Source: Streptomyces xinghaiensis S187
GTDB taxonomy: Bacteria; Actinomycetota; Actinomycetes; Streptomycetales; Streptomycetaceae
Reading direction: 5' to 3'
Assembly (NCBI RefSeq): GCF_000220705.2
Contig: NZ_CP023202.1
Location: 6,292,501-6,356,500, forward strand
Length of the DNA: 64,000 bases
Below, in pieces: positions 17,424-25,099 of this stretch; the stretch's first letter is position 1; each line of letters opens with the position of its first letter. The notes beneath the pieces are model-generated. The model was not told the DNA's origin and ran no database searches. It worked only from the letters and a program-made list of their open reading frames with translations. A program made the translations under genes and the position numbers.

Positions 17424-17627
17424 GCGCGGCCCGCCACGGCCCCGGGCCCGGTCCCCGGGCCGCAAACGCTTTCCGCCATGTTCGAGGAGCCGAATGGGGC
17501 AGGACAACCGGCCCTCCTGGGCGTCCCACGGGCTCTCACCCGGCACCCTTCGGCGCCGAGAACGGGGGAGGCGTTCGGGCGGCCGGACAGGTTGCCCATT
17601 TCTGGCCAACTGAAGAACAGAGAAGGG

Positions 17628-17661
17628 TTGCGACTGAAATTTTCAGAGGTGTATATACACC
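17628..17661 (+). promoter_or_regulatory. AT-rich promoter overlapped by two adjacent palindromes
   Basis: TTGCGA (17628-17633) and TATATA (17652-17657) are 18 nt apart, a plausible promoter for the secreted protein that starts at 17838. Two perfect palindromes fill this promoter: CTGAAA-t-TTTCAG (17634-17646) and, one base later, GGTGTATATACACC (17648-17661), which contains the -10 box. Such AT-rich symmetry is rare in this genome and suggests repressor sites. The remainder of 17424-17837 has no gene that I can support, and the mRNA leader would be about 170 nt. Confidence 0.5.
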
Positions 17662-17837
17662 AGCGTATGTTCGGGCCCCGATCGAAGCCTGGGGGCACTT
17701 CGGCGACATCGCGGCCTCGCACGTCCCTCCACCCGATGTAATTCGGCGTGCACCAACCGGCAGCCGCACATGCCGTGCCGCCGTGCAGGGTCATGGCTGT
17801 CCCTTGCGCGCGCTCCCTCTCCGGAAGGACCCCCCAC

Positions 17838-19223
17838 ATGTACTTCCAACGTCACCGGCGGCCCAGATTATGGGCGGCCGCAACCCTCGTCGCCGTCGCG
17901 AGCCTGGCGGCGCCCACCCTCACCGCGCAGGCCGCCGACACCCGCCCGTCGGACACCCTGCGCGTCCAGGACAACCCCTCCTGGGGCAAGGAACTCCCGC
18001 CCGCCGACGCGCCCACGAGCCGCGCCTACGACCTCATCGTCGAGGACAACGACAAGGGGTACGCGCCGCGCAGCGGTGAGTGCTCCAAGGAGATCCACGC
18101 GCGGTACTGGGCCTACGGGCCCGACGGCAAGGTCTACCCGACCTGGCACCCCGCCAAGGACGCCGGCGGGTGCACCTTCGGACACGAACACGGTGACGAC
18201 CCGCGCCGTTCCGAGTTGTTCTCCACGGTCGACTGGCCCACGTTCGGCTACACCAGCGAGGTGCTGGCCGGGTCGAAGCCCGAGAGCAGCCACCGCCACG
18301 AGGACCACGTCGGGCACAAGGTCCTCTCGGTCAACAACATCAACGTGATCCAGGGCGACAACGGCACGAGCTTCTTCCCGCCGCAGGGCAACACGATCGC
18401 GACCTGCGACGTGCTGCTCAAGTTCCACCAGGGCACCCACTCGCCGGACGCCTTCGCCAACAACGCGCACGAGCTGATCTACAACAACAAGTGCACCCGC
18501 AACGGGCAGACCTTCGAGGCCCGGTACACCGCACTGATCCCGCTCGGCCGCCCGGGCGGCTTCGGCGCCACGGACTGCCCCGGCCCCGGCCTCGGCATGG
18601 GCTTCAAGAACGTCGGCCCGGCCGTCCCGGGTGACTCGCCGTCGGACACCAGGTCCCTCGGCCGGCTCATCACCGACGCGGGCTGCGTCCAGGCGATCCG
18701 CGAGGGCAAGACGCACTACGAGCCCATCACGAACTCGTACATCCCGTTCGACACGAACGACCTGCACGAGTTCTGGTTCTCGGACGTGACGGTGCAGGGC
18801 GCCGGGGTGAACTTCAACATCGGCCCGCTGTTCTACGTCCTCAACCCGAGCCGGTACTTCGACTCCGGCAAGCCGAACAACATCGCGCGCCAGGTCGACC
18901 TCTGCTACGAGAACATCCGCGGCCAGTACTGCGACCAGGTCCGCCAGACCACCCAGCAGACCGGGAAGCGGGTCCAGTGGGACGACGTGGAGTCCCCGTT
19001 CAAGGGAACGCTGCGCGAGTTCCGGCCCGGCACGCTGCGGCTCAGCAACAGCGGCCCCACCACCGTCTACACGGACGTGTACGGGCGCAACGTCTCCACC
19101 TCGCCGTTCGACGGCTCGATCAAGCAGTACTTCTCGGGCAACAGCGGCGACCAGATGTACCTCCGGGGCGCCACGCGCGACTACGCGGCCAACTCCAGCG
19201 ACCGCATCCACGCCCCGAACTGA
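17838..19223 (+). CDS. secreted protein of unknown function
   Basis: 461 residues. A classical signal peptide is clear: RHRRPRLW, a hydrophobic AAATLVAVASLAAP core and likely cleavage after AQA (about residue 32). The mature protein has six to eight cysteines and two His-rich segments, CTFGHEHGDD and SHRHEDHVGHK, which look like metal ligands. Conserved-looking blocks include IHARYWAYGPDGKVYPTWH and DTNDLHEFWFSDVTVQG. I do not recognise the family; a fungal-type DUF1996 relation was considered but not supported. The ATG at 17838 follows GGAAGGAC. It is monocistronic, between a palindromic promoter and a strong terminator, which points to dedicated regulation. Confidence 0.7.
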   Translation: MYFQRHRRPRLWAAATLVAVASLAAPTLTAQAADTRPSDTLRVQDNPSWGKELPPADAPTSRAYDLIVEDNDKGYAPRSGECSKEIHARYWAYGPDGKVYPTWHPAKDAGGCTFGHEHGDDPRRSELFSTVDWPTFGYTSEVLAGSKPESSHRHEDHVGHKVLSVNNINVIQGDNGTSFFPPQGNTIATCDVLLKFHQGTHSPDAFANNAHELIYNNKCTRNGQTFEARYTALIPLGRPGGFGATDCPGPGLGMGFKNVGPAVPGDSPSDTRSLGRLITDAGCVQAIREGKTHYEPITNSYIPFDTNDLHEFWFSDVTVQGAGVNFNIGPLFYVLNPSRYFDSGKPNNIARQVDLCYENIRGQYCDQVRQTTQQTGKRVQWDDVESPFKGTLREFRPGTLRLSNSGPTTVYTDVYGRNVSTSPFDGSIKQYFSGNSGDQMYLRGATRDYAANSSDRIHAPN

Positions 19224-19286
19224 CCCCTATCACCCCCACACGGAAGGCAGTTGACCCACTGACCCCCTGATCACCGATCCACAGGA

Positions 19287-19318
19287 GGGCCCGCAGCGGA
19301 ACCAACCGCTGCGGGCCC
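19287..19318. terminator. strong bidirectional hairpin between convergent genes
   Basis: Perfect 13-bp stem GGGCCCGCAGCGG / CCGCTGCGGGCCC with loop AACCAA. It lies 63 nt after the secreted-protein gene and 44 nt past the end of the convergent DUF397 gene, so it can serve both. Confidence 0.8.
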
Positions 19319-19362
19319 GCCCGGTGAACGAGAGTGTGCTGCTGTGCGGGCCACACCCGCCG

Positions 19363-19578
19363 TCAGCCCTGAGGGATCGTGCCGTTCCGGATGGCTGTCA
19401 CAAAGGCGGACCAGCCATCGGCCGGGATGGTGAGGGAGGGGCCGTCCGGGAGCTTGCTGTCCCGGACGGGGACCGCGCCCGGGATGTTGTCGGCGACCTC
19501 GACGCAGTGACCGCCGTCGCCGTTGCTGTAGGAGGACTTTCGCCACACCCTGGGGCTCGGGTCGTCTACCGGACTCAT
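19363..19578 (-). CDS. DUF397 domain protein
   Basis: 71 residues with the typical DUF397 pattern: WRKSSYSNGDGGHCVEVAD, then VPVRDSKLPDGPSLTIPADGWSAFV. These small proteins are paired with Scr1-type XRE regulators throughout Streptomyces and behave as modulators or antitoxin-like partners of them. Its ATG overlaps the stop of the upstream regulator by 4 nt (ATGA at 19575-19578). Some DUF397/XRE pairs affect development and antibiotic production; nothing here indicates which pathway this pair touches. Confidence 0.92.
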   Translation of the reverse strand: MSPVDDPSPRVWRKSSYSNGDGGHCVEVADNIPGAVPVRDSKLPDGPSLTIPADGWSAFVTAIRNGTIPQG

Positions 19579-20423
19579 GGCGTTGCGTGCTCCTTCGCCG
19601 CCGATTCGATCAGGGCAAGGGATGCCTTGGGGGACAGAGCGGCAGCCCTGACGAGATCGTAGGCCCGCCTGTACTGGGCCACCAGCCTTGGTTCATCGAT
19701 GAGTTGGCCGGTGTAGGCACCTTCCGTATAGGCAACAGGAGGTGCGTCGTCAAAGGCCATGAGGCAGACGAGGCCGTTCATGAAGGTCTGCTCACCGGCT
19801 GAGTCGGGCAGAACCTGCACTTTAACGCGGTGGTGGTTGCGGCTGAGGTCTGCGAGATGGACCAACTGATCCCGCATGATCTCGTTGCTGCCGATCTGTA
19901 CCCGCAACGCTGCCTGATGAATGATGGTCCAGAGTTCGGGGGGTGTTGGACCGTCGAGAAGTCGGCCGCGCTCCATGCGTGCGGTGACATGGTCCTCGAT
20001 TTCGTCCGGTGGTGCGAAAGGCTGCGCAGCGGTGGTGAGAGCACGTGCGTACGCAGCCGTTTGAAGCAGTCCGGGCACCAGCATGGGCGAGAAGTCACTG
20101 ATGGCGGTGGCATGCCTCTCCAGGTCCGCTGCGTCCGCGAAATAGTCCGGGTGTTTCGAGAGCCGGGCGAGTCGGCAGAGGCGCTGCAAGTGTTCGCCGG
20201 TGCCCAGGACTTCGTCCAGGAGTCTGGACACCTCCGGCTGGGGGCGGCGGGACGCCGACTCGAAGCGGCTGATGTAGTCGCGCGAGCAGAAGACGCGCTC
20301 GCCGAGCTGGTGCTGGGTGAGACCGGCGGCCTCGCGCAGGCGGCGCAGCTCGGCCCCGAAGAAGGTCTTGGGCGAGCTGTAGGGGTCGAGGTTCTCGGCG
20401 TTCTCAAGACGGTCGGTCGTCAC
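19575..20423 (-). CDS. Scr1-family XRE regulator (HTH + DUF5753)
   Basis: 282 residues. The N-terminal XRE helix-turn-helix (AELRRLREAAGLTQHQLG … SRDYISRFESASRRP) is followed by the DUF5753 sensor-like domain (ISDFSPMLVPGLLQTAAYARAL … HHRVKVQVLPD … GLVCLMAF). The frame opens at 20471, but the GTG at 20423 (TTDRLENAEN) is preferred: it follows a GGGGGC site and avoids a non-conserved extension. It is translationally coupled to the DUF397 gene. Likely a DNA-binding partner in a bipartite regulator. Confidence 0.9.
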   Translation of the reverse strand: MTTDRLENAENLDPYSSPKTFFGAELRRLREAAGLTQHQLGERVFCSRDYISRFESASRRPQPEVSRLLDEVLGTGEHLQRLCRLARLSKHPDYFADAADLERHATAISDFSPMLVPGLLQTAAYARALTTAAQPFAPPDEIEDHVTARMERGRLLDGPTPPELWTIIHQAALRVQIGSNEIMRDQLVHLADLSRNHHRVKVQVLPDSAGEQTFMNGLVCLMAFDDAPPVAYTEGAYTGQLIDEPRLVAQYRRAYDLVRAAALSPKASLALIESAAKEHATP

Positions 20424-20629
20424 GGTGCGGTGCCCCCGATGCGTTGCACGTGTTGAGCTGGGTGGTTCCACTCAACGTAGTGACCACATCGCGCACGGCG
20501 TGCGGGTCTTGCGGGAGTTGACCGCGACAATCCACCGGTCGGGTGACGGGCGGCCCGCCCGCCCCGCCCGCTCCCTCCACGTCCGGTACGGCCCTCGCCA
20601 CCGGGAAGTGCGCTGCGCCGCACGCCCGT

Positions 20630-23600
20630 TCAGCGCATGCGGCCCAGCAGCTCGCGGAGTCTGCGGGCGTCGCGCAGCCGCTGTTCGTACGTCGCGCCGG
20701 CGCCGAGCAGCAGGAGTCCGGCCAGCGCGGGCGGGACCCAGCGCGGCAGCGCGTCCGCCATCTGCACGAGGTACGGGGCGAGTTCGTGCAGGGCGACGAG
20801 CGCCAGCACCCCGCCGCCCAGCAGCAGCGGTGCCTGTAGCCGCGAGCGGGCGCCGAGCAGGGTCAGGCCCAGCGCCGCCAGGCCCAGCAGCAGCGGACGC
20901 GTCCAGCCGCTGTCCGTCCACACCGCCGCCAGGCTCGGCAGAAGCGTCACGGACAACCCGGGGCCGTACGCCACCCAGGAGGAGGCCGTCGCGTCCGCGC
21001 GGCGCCGCAGCAGTCCGACCACCAGGGCCGGGACGGTCACCGGAAGGGTGTACGCCTCCGGGGCCTCCACCCCGGCGGCGCCGAGCCGCACCCACGTGGC
21101 CAGGACGAACAGCGCCGTGGCCGCGTATCCGGCGGTGCGGCGGCGGTCGGCGCGGAGCGCGCAGCCCGCGGCCACCACACCGGCCAGGGCCAGCACGGCG
21201 GCGAGGACGGCCGCCGGTCCGGTGGCCGCGAGGGTCAGGGCGAGCAGTCCGGTGGCCGCGCCCGTCACCTCCAGCGGAAGCCCGGCCGGGCGCTTCCGCA
21301 ACCGGGCCGCCAGCAGTTCCACGGCGGCCGCCGCGGCGAGGACCACGAACGCCGTGCGGTGAGCGGGGAAGCCGGCGCCCGCGCACAGCGCCACCACCAG
21401 TCCGACGGCGCTCGCCACCGCCGCGCACGCCGTCACGGGCTGCCGCACGCGGCCGTCCGCCGGTGAGGTCGCGGCGGCCACCGTGAACGCCACCACGAGC
21501 GCCGCCAGCGCCCCTTGCGTCACTGGCCGTTCGGCCATGCTCCAGGCCGCGGCCGTACCCGCCACGGCCACGGCGCAGGCGAGCGCGGTACGTGAGACCA
21601 CCACGGACCCCGAGGTCCCGGCCGCCACCAGCAGCACGGCCGCCTGTGCGGTGAGCAGCAGGACCGCCACCGGATACGGGAGGTCGAGGGTCACCGGCAG
21701 CACCGCCGCCGCGGCGGCGGCGAGAACGAGGGCGCCGGCGGGGGCGGCCCCGTGTCCGGGCCACGGGGCTGTCCCTGGGGCCGGGGCCGGGGATGGGGCC
21801 GTCGCCGTCCCCGCGTCCGCCGCCGTCCCGGGTCGCCCGGCGCGCAGCCGGGACGCCGCGCACACGGAGACGGCCAGCATCGCCAGGACGACGGGCACGA
21901 CGGTGCCGCCCGGCCAGAGCACGCCGGGCGCGACGGCGGCGCGCGCCCCGCGCGGGGCGCCCTCCCACACCGCGTCCACCCAGCCGAGCGGCCCCAGCAG
22001 AGCGGAGGCCGTGTCCGGCAGGACCCACAGCAGGGCCAGCGCATGAACGACGCCCGAGGCCACGGCCGTACCGCGCTCCGCCGCACGCTCCGGCGCGCGG
22101 CGCCCGACCGCGCTCACGGCGTACGGCAGCAGCGCGGCGCACAGCAGATAGCCCGCCACGCCGAACCCGGCGGGCAGGGCCATGCGCAGCAGTCCCCCGG
22201 CCGCCGTGACGACGGCCAGCCCGGCGACCGCGGCGGGAATGGCCGGGGACACGAGGCGGGCGCGCGGTCCGCGGTGTGACCGGAGGGCGAGGGAGTGCAG
22301 CGCGGGGCTGCGGCCCGGTACCGGGCCCGATGCCGTGCCTGTAACCGGCCGGGCGTCCGGAGCCGTCCGGGGCGTGGCGGCGTCCGCGTCGGGCGCGGGC
22401 GGGACGGAGCCCGGTACCGGGCCCGATGCCGTTTCCGTAACCGGCCGGGCGTCCGGAGCCGTCCCGGGCGGGGTGGCGGCCGCGCCGGATGCCGGGAGGC
22501 GGGCCGCGACGGACCACAGGACCACGGCCGCGCCGCACAGCAGGAGGGCGCCCCGCGCCGCCTCCGCGATGTCCCACGCGTTCACCGACATCCACACCGC
22601 CGGTATGAGACCGGCGGCGCCCGCGAGCGTGCCCAGGGCCGCCGCCGTGCGCCGGATCGCGGGCTGCGCGAACCGCAGGGCGATCACGGCGTCGAGCGCG
22701 GCCGTGGCCAGCAGCGCGGCGCCGGAGCCGAAGGCGTCCGCCTCCACCGCGATCGACCAGAGCAGCAGCGGCAGTTGGGCTGGCAGCACGGCCAGGGCGG
22801 GGATCAGCCGCGGCACCCGGCCACCGCCGTCCGGAAGAGCGCGGCCCGGAACACCACCATGCGGAGTACCGCCGCTCGGAACGCCACGGCCCGGAACGCC
22901 GTCGCCCGGGACACCAGCAGTTGAACGCCCGGCCGCGCCGCCTGCCACGCCACCGTCCGCCGCACCAGCCGCGGCCCCGCCGCGCGCGACGCCGGCCGCC
23001 GTGTCACCGGAGGACGCGCCACCGGCCTCCGGGCCTGCGGCGATCCCCGCGCCGCTCCGTCGTCCCTCAACTCCCGCCGGGGAGGGGCTCTTCGCCCCGG
23101 GCGGTGACACAAGCTCGGACAGCAGCCGGCTGTACCCGGCCCACACCACGGCCAGCACCGCGCTCACGACAGCCGCGTACGCCGTGCCGTCGAGGTCGGG
23201 GAGGGCCACCCGGTGCAGGGCGTAGGCGTCCAGCACCAGCAGGAGCAGCCCCAGGCAGGCGATCACCTCCGCCGTGGCGCCCAGTCCGCGCCGCAGCAGC
23301 GGCACGGGCACCGCGAGCGCGCAGACGGTCAGCACGCCGAGCACCGCCGCACGGCCGCCGATGCCCATCCGGCCCCAGCTGAGGACGGTGAAGGCGATCA
23401 CGGCGACGGCCAGGAGAATCCCGCCGAGGGTCAGCAGCACGTTCCGCACCGTCGGCGCCCCGGCCTCCCGCCGGTCCGCCGGGCGCGGGAGCGTACTCCC
23501 GGGCCCGCCGCTCGCGGCCCAGGCGCGGGATTGCCGTCCCCACAGCTGTGCGAGGAGCTCCGACCTGCGGGCGAGCAGCCGGGCACGCTCGGCGTCGATC

Positions 23601-23683
23601 CGGGCCAGTGCGCGGTCGATCTCCCGCAGTTCGGCTTCCGCGTCCCCTCCGGGGGCACGCAGGGGCGGTGGCTCGTTGTTCAT
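20630..23683 (-). CDS. very large multi-pass membrane protein (SCO7613-like)
   Basis: 1017 residues. A soluble N-terminal coiled-coil-like stretch (REIDRALARIDAERARLLARR, residues 18-38) precedes some 25 hydrophobic segments of 18-22 residues, beginning VRNVLLTLGGILLAVAVIAFTVLSW. Two Pro/Gly/Ala-rich linkers interrupt the membrane part. This layout matches the Streptomyces membrane proteins described only as having an SCO7613 C-terminal domain; their role is unknown. The ATG at 23683 (NNEPPPLRAPGG) is used rather than the upstream start at 23719, because the extra 12 residues look non-coding. It is monocistronic; a GC-rich 150-nt gap separates its end from the XRE start. Confidence 0.72.
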   Translation of the reverse strand: MNNEPPPLRAPGGDAEAELREIDRALARIDAERARLLARRSELLAQLWGRQSRAWAASGGPGSTLPRPADRREAGAPTVRNVLLTLGGILLAVAVIAFTVLSWGRMGIGGRAAVLGVLTVCALAVPVPLLRRGLGATAEVIACLGLLLLVLDAYALHRVALPDLDGTAYAAVVSAVLAVVWAGYSRLLSELVSPPGAKSPSPAGVEGRRSGAGIAAGPEAGGASSGDTAAGVARGGAAAGAADGGVAGGAAGRSTAGVPGDGVPGRGVPSGGTPHGGVPGRALPDGGGRVPRLIPALAVLPAQLPLLLWSIAVEADAFGSGAALLATAALDAVIALRFAQPAIRRTAAALGTLAGAAGLIPAVWMSVNAWDIAEAARGALLLCGAAVVLWSVAARLPASGAAATPPGTAPDARPVTETASGPVPGSVPPAPDADAATPRTAPDARPVTGTASGPVPGRSPALHSLALRSHRGPRARLVSPAIPAAVAGLAVVTAAGGLLRMALPAGFGVAGYLLCAALLPYAVSAVGRRAPERAAERGTAVASGVVHALALLWVLPDTASALLGPLGWVDAVWEGAPRGARAAVAPGVLWPGGTVVPVVLAMLAVSVCAASRLRAGRPGTAADAGTATAPSPAPAPGTAPWPGHGAAPAGALVLAAAAAAVLPVTLDLPYPVAVLLLTAQAAVLLVAAGTSGSVVVSRTALACAVAVAGTAAAWSMAERPVTQGALAALVVAFTVAAATSPADGRVRQPVTACAAVASAVGLVVALCAGAGFPAHRTAFVVLAAAAAVELLAARLRKRPAGLPLEVTGAATGLLALTLAATGPAAVLAAVLALAGVVAAGCALRADRRRTAGYAATALFVLATWVRLGAAGVEAPEAYTLPVTVPALVVGLLRRRADATASSWVAYGPGLSVTLLPSLAAVWTDSGWTRPLLLGLAALGLTLLGARSRLQAPLLLGGGVLALVALHELAPYLVQMADALPRWVPPALAGLLLLGAGATYEQRLRDARRLRELLGRMR

Positions 23684-24224
23684 GGGCGGGAGTCTGTCGC
23701 CCTCAGCGGTCCCCGGCATGGGTACCCCTACTCAGTCGAACGTGAGTACCGTCCCGGACAGGGCGGTCCGCACCACAGCGCACCTTCACGGCGCACCTAC
23801 TCCCCCGGCGGGGGAGCGCCCCGCCCCGGCGTCCACGGTTCCGGGCGGCTGTGCCTTCGGGTGGGACCGGGCAGGGCCGGGGGACGGGCCCGGGACTGTT
23901 CGACGGGGAGCGTCGCTGGTGTGGACGCACTCTACGCCGCCGTGAGCTGCGATCCCATGCCCGGAGCCCGACAGCCCGGAGCCCGACAGCCCAGGGCCCG
24001 ACAGTCCGGGGCCCCGGCCCCCGCGGAGCCGGCCCGAGGAACGGCAACGGCCGCAGGAGCCAGCCGGTTCGGGGGGCTGGCCAAGACGTCGGCCGGGAGG
24101 CGGAGTCCGCCGGCAAGAGGTCGCCGGGACGGGAAGGGAAGCCCGCTGGGGAGGGGGAGACCGGGGAAAGGCGGGAAGGGAAAGCAAGGACCAAGCAAAA
24201 GCGAGAACCGAGGAGGAGCCGCCC
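23684..24224. other. 540-bp intergenic region without a supportable gene
   Basis: Divergent spacer between the giant membrane protein and the SRPBCC gene. All open frames here are shadows with poor codon bias. It contains three copies of a 15-bp repeat (23960-24004) and a purine-rich stretch (24100-24224) ending in the ribosome site GAGGAG before 24225. No promoter consensus was convincing. Confidence 0.6.
23960..24004. repeat. three tandem 15-bp repeats
   Basis: CCCGGAGCCCGACAG occurs twice exactly (23960-23974, 23975-23989), and a third copy (23990-24004) differs at two positions (CCCAGGGCCCGACAG). A partial fourth copy follows. They lie in non-coding DNA 220 nt upstream of the SRPBCC gene. 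Confidence 0.85.
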
Positions 24225-24686
24225 ATGGACCCGCACCACTACCGCTTCCGCAGCCTCTGGACGCTCGACGCACCCCCCGGGGCGGTCTACGCGGTGCTGG
24301 AGCGGCCCGAGGAGTACCCGCTGTGGTGGCCGCAGGTCCGGGAGGCCGAGCGCACCCCGTCCGGCGCCGGCCGGGCCCGCTTCCGCTCCGTCCTCCCGTA
24401 CGACCTGGTCGTCACCGCGCGCGAGAGCCGGCGCGACCCGGCGGCCGGGGTGCTGGAGACGGCCCTGAGCGGCGATCTGGAGGGCTGGGCGCGCTGGACG
24501 GTGGCGGCCCGCGCCGGTGACAGCGGCGGCGGGAGCCGGGCGCTGTTCGAGCAGGAGGTGACCGTGCGCCGCAGGCTGCTGCGGGCGCTCGCCGTGCCCG
24601 GCCGCCCGCTGTTCCGGGCCAATCACCGGCTGATGATGCGGAGCGGGCAGCGCGGCCTGCGGGCCAGGCTCGCCGAAGCCGTTTGA
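24225..24686 (+). CDS. SRPBCC / polyketide cyclase-like protein
   Basis: 153 residues with the START/Bet v1-like pattern: YRFRSLWTLDAPPGAVYAVLERPEEYPLWWPQV at the N-terminus, a central beta-rich part (RFRSVLPYDLVVTAR) and a long C-terminal helix (FRANHRLMMRSGQRGLRARL). SRPBCC proteins bind hydrophobic ligands; many are aromatases/cyclases or lipid binders. There is no polyketide synthase nearby, so a biosynthetic role is not supported. GAGGAG lies 9 nt before the ATG. The tRNA-Val gene follows 63 nt downstream on the same strand. Confidence 0.82.
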   Translation: MDPHHYRFRSLWTLDAPPGAVYAVLERPEEYPLWWPQVREAERTPSGAGRARFRSVLPYDLVVTARESRRDPAAGVLETALSGDLEGWARWTVAARAGDSGGGSRALFEQEVTVRRRLLRALAVPGRPLFRANHRLMMRSGQRGLRARLAEAV

Positions 24687-24749
24687 ACGAACTCCTCCGC
24701 GCCCTGTATTGTCAGGCCCGAGCCGCAGGGGGAAACCCCGGCACTCCGA

Positions 24750-24824
24750 GGGCGATTAGCTCAGTGGGAGAGCGCTTCGTTCACACCGAAGAGGTCACTG
24801 GTTCGAACCCAGTATCGCCCACCA
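24750..24824 (+). tRNA. tRNA-Val (anticodon CAC), CCA encoded
   Basis: Seven-base-pair acceptor stem GGGCGAT / ATCGCCC, D arm with AGCTCAGTGGGAGAGC, anticodon arm CTTCG-TTCACAC-CGAAG giving CAC, and T arm CTGGTTCGAACCCAG. The discriminator is A and the 3' CCA is encoded (24822-24824). It decodes GUG, a frequent valine codon in this genome. Confidence 0.97.
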
Positions 24825-24869
24825 CCCTTGACACACGGCACGGCCCCGCGGCGGGCCGGGCAGGCCACG

Positions 24870-24896
24870 GGCCCTTCCACTACGGGAGGGCCTTTT
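24870..24896 (+). terminator. intrinsic terminator of tRNA-Val
   Basis: GGCCCTTCC / GGGAGGGCC arms around ACTAC, followed directly by TTTT. One of the few hairpins in the window with a real T-tract, 46 nt after the tRNA. Confidence 0.85.
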
Positions 24897-25099
24897 CGCC
24901 GTCCGGGGCCTTGCCGCCACCCGGCGTCCCGGCCCACGGCCCGGGCCGGCACCGGCCCACCGCTTTCCCGGCCGGTTCCGCGCGGGGCCGACGCCGGATG
25001 CGCCGGACGCAAAGCGTTTCGCGGGGCGGCCGTCGGGCTCGGTACGATTCGCATGCGCAGCGTCCGCTGCGGCGCGAACCCATCAGTCAGGAGAGACCG

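Noticed and set aside
24225..24686. Polyketide biosynthesis gene cluster
   Set aside because: The SRPBCC protein is alone. No ketosynthase, acyltransferase or carrier protein is nearby.
24825..25099. T-box riboswitch in front of thrS
   Set aside because: The leader contains the tRNA terminator but no T-box consensus or specifier-loop arrangement was visible.
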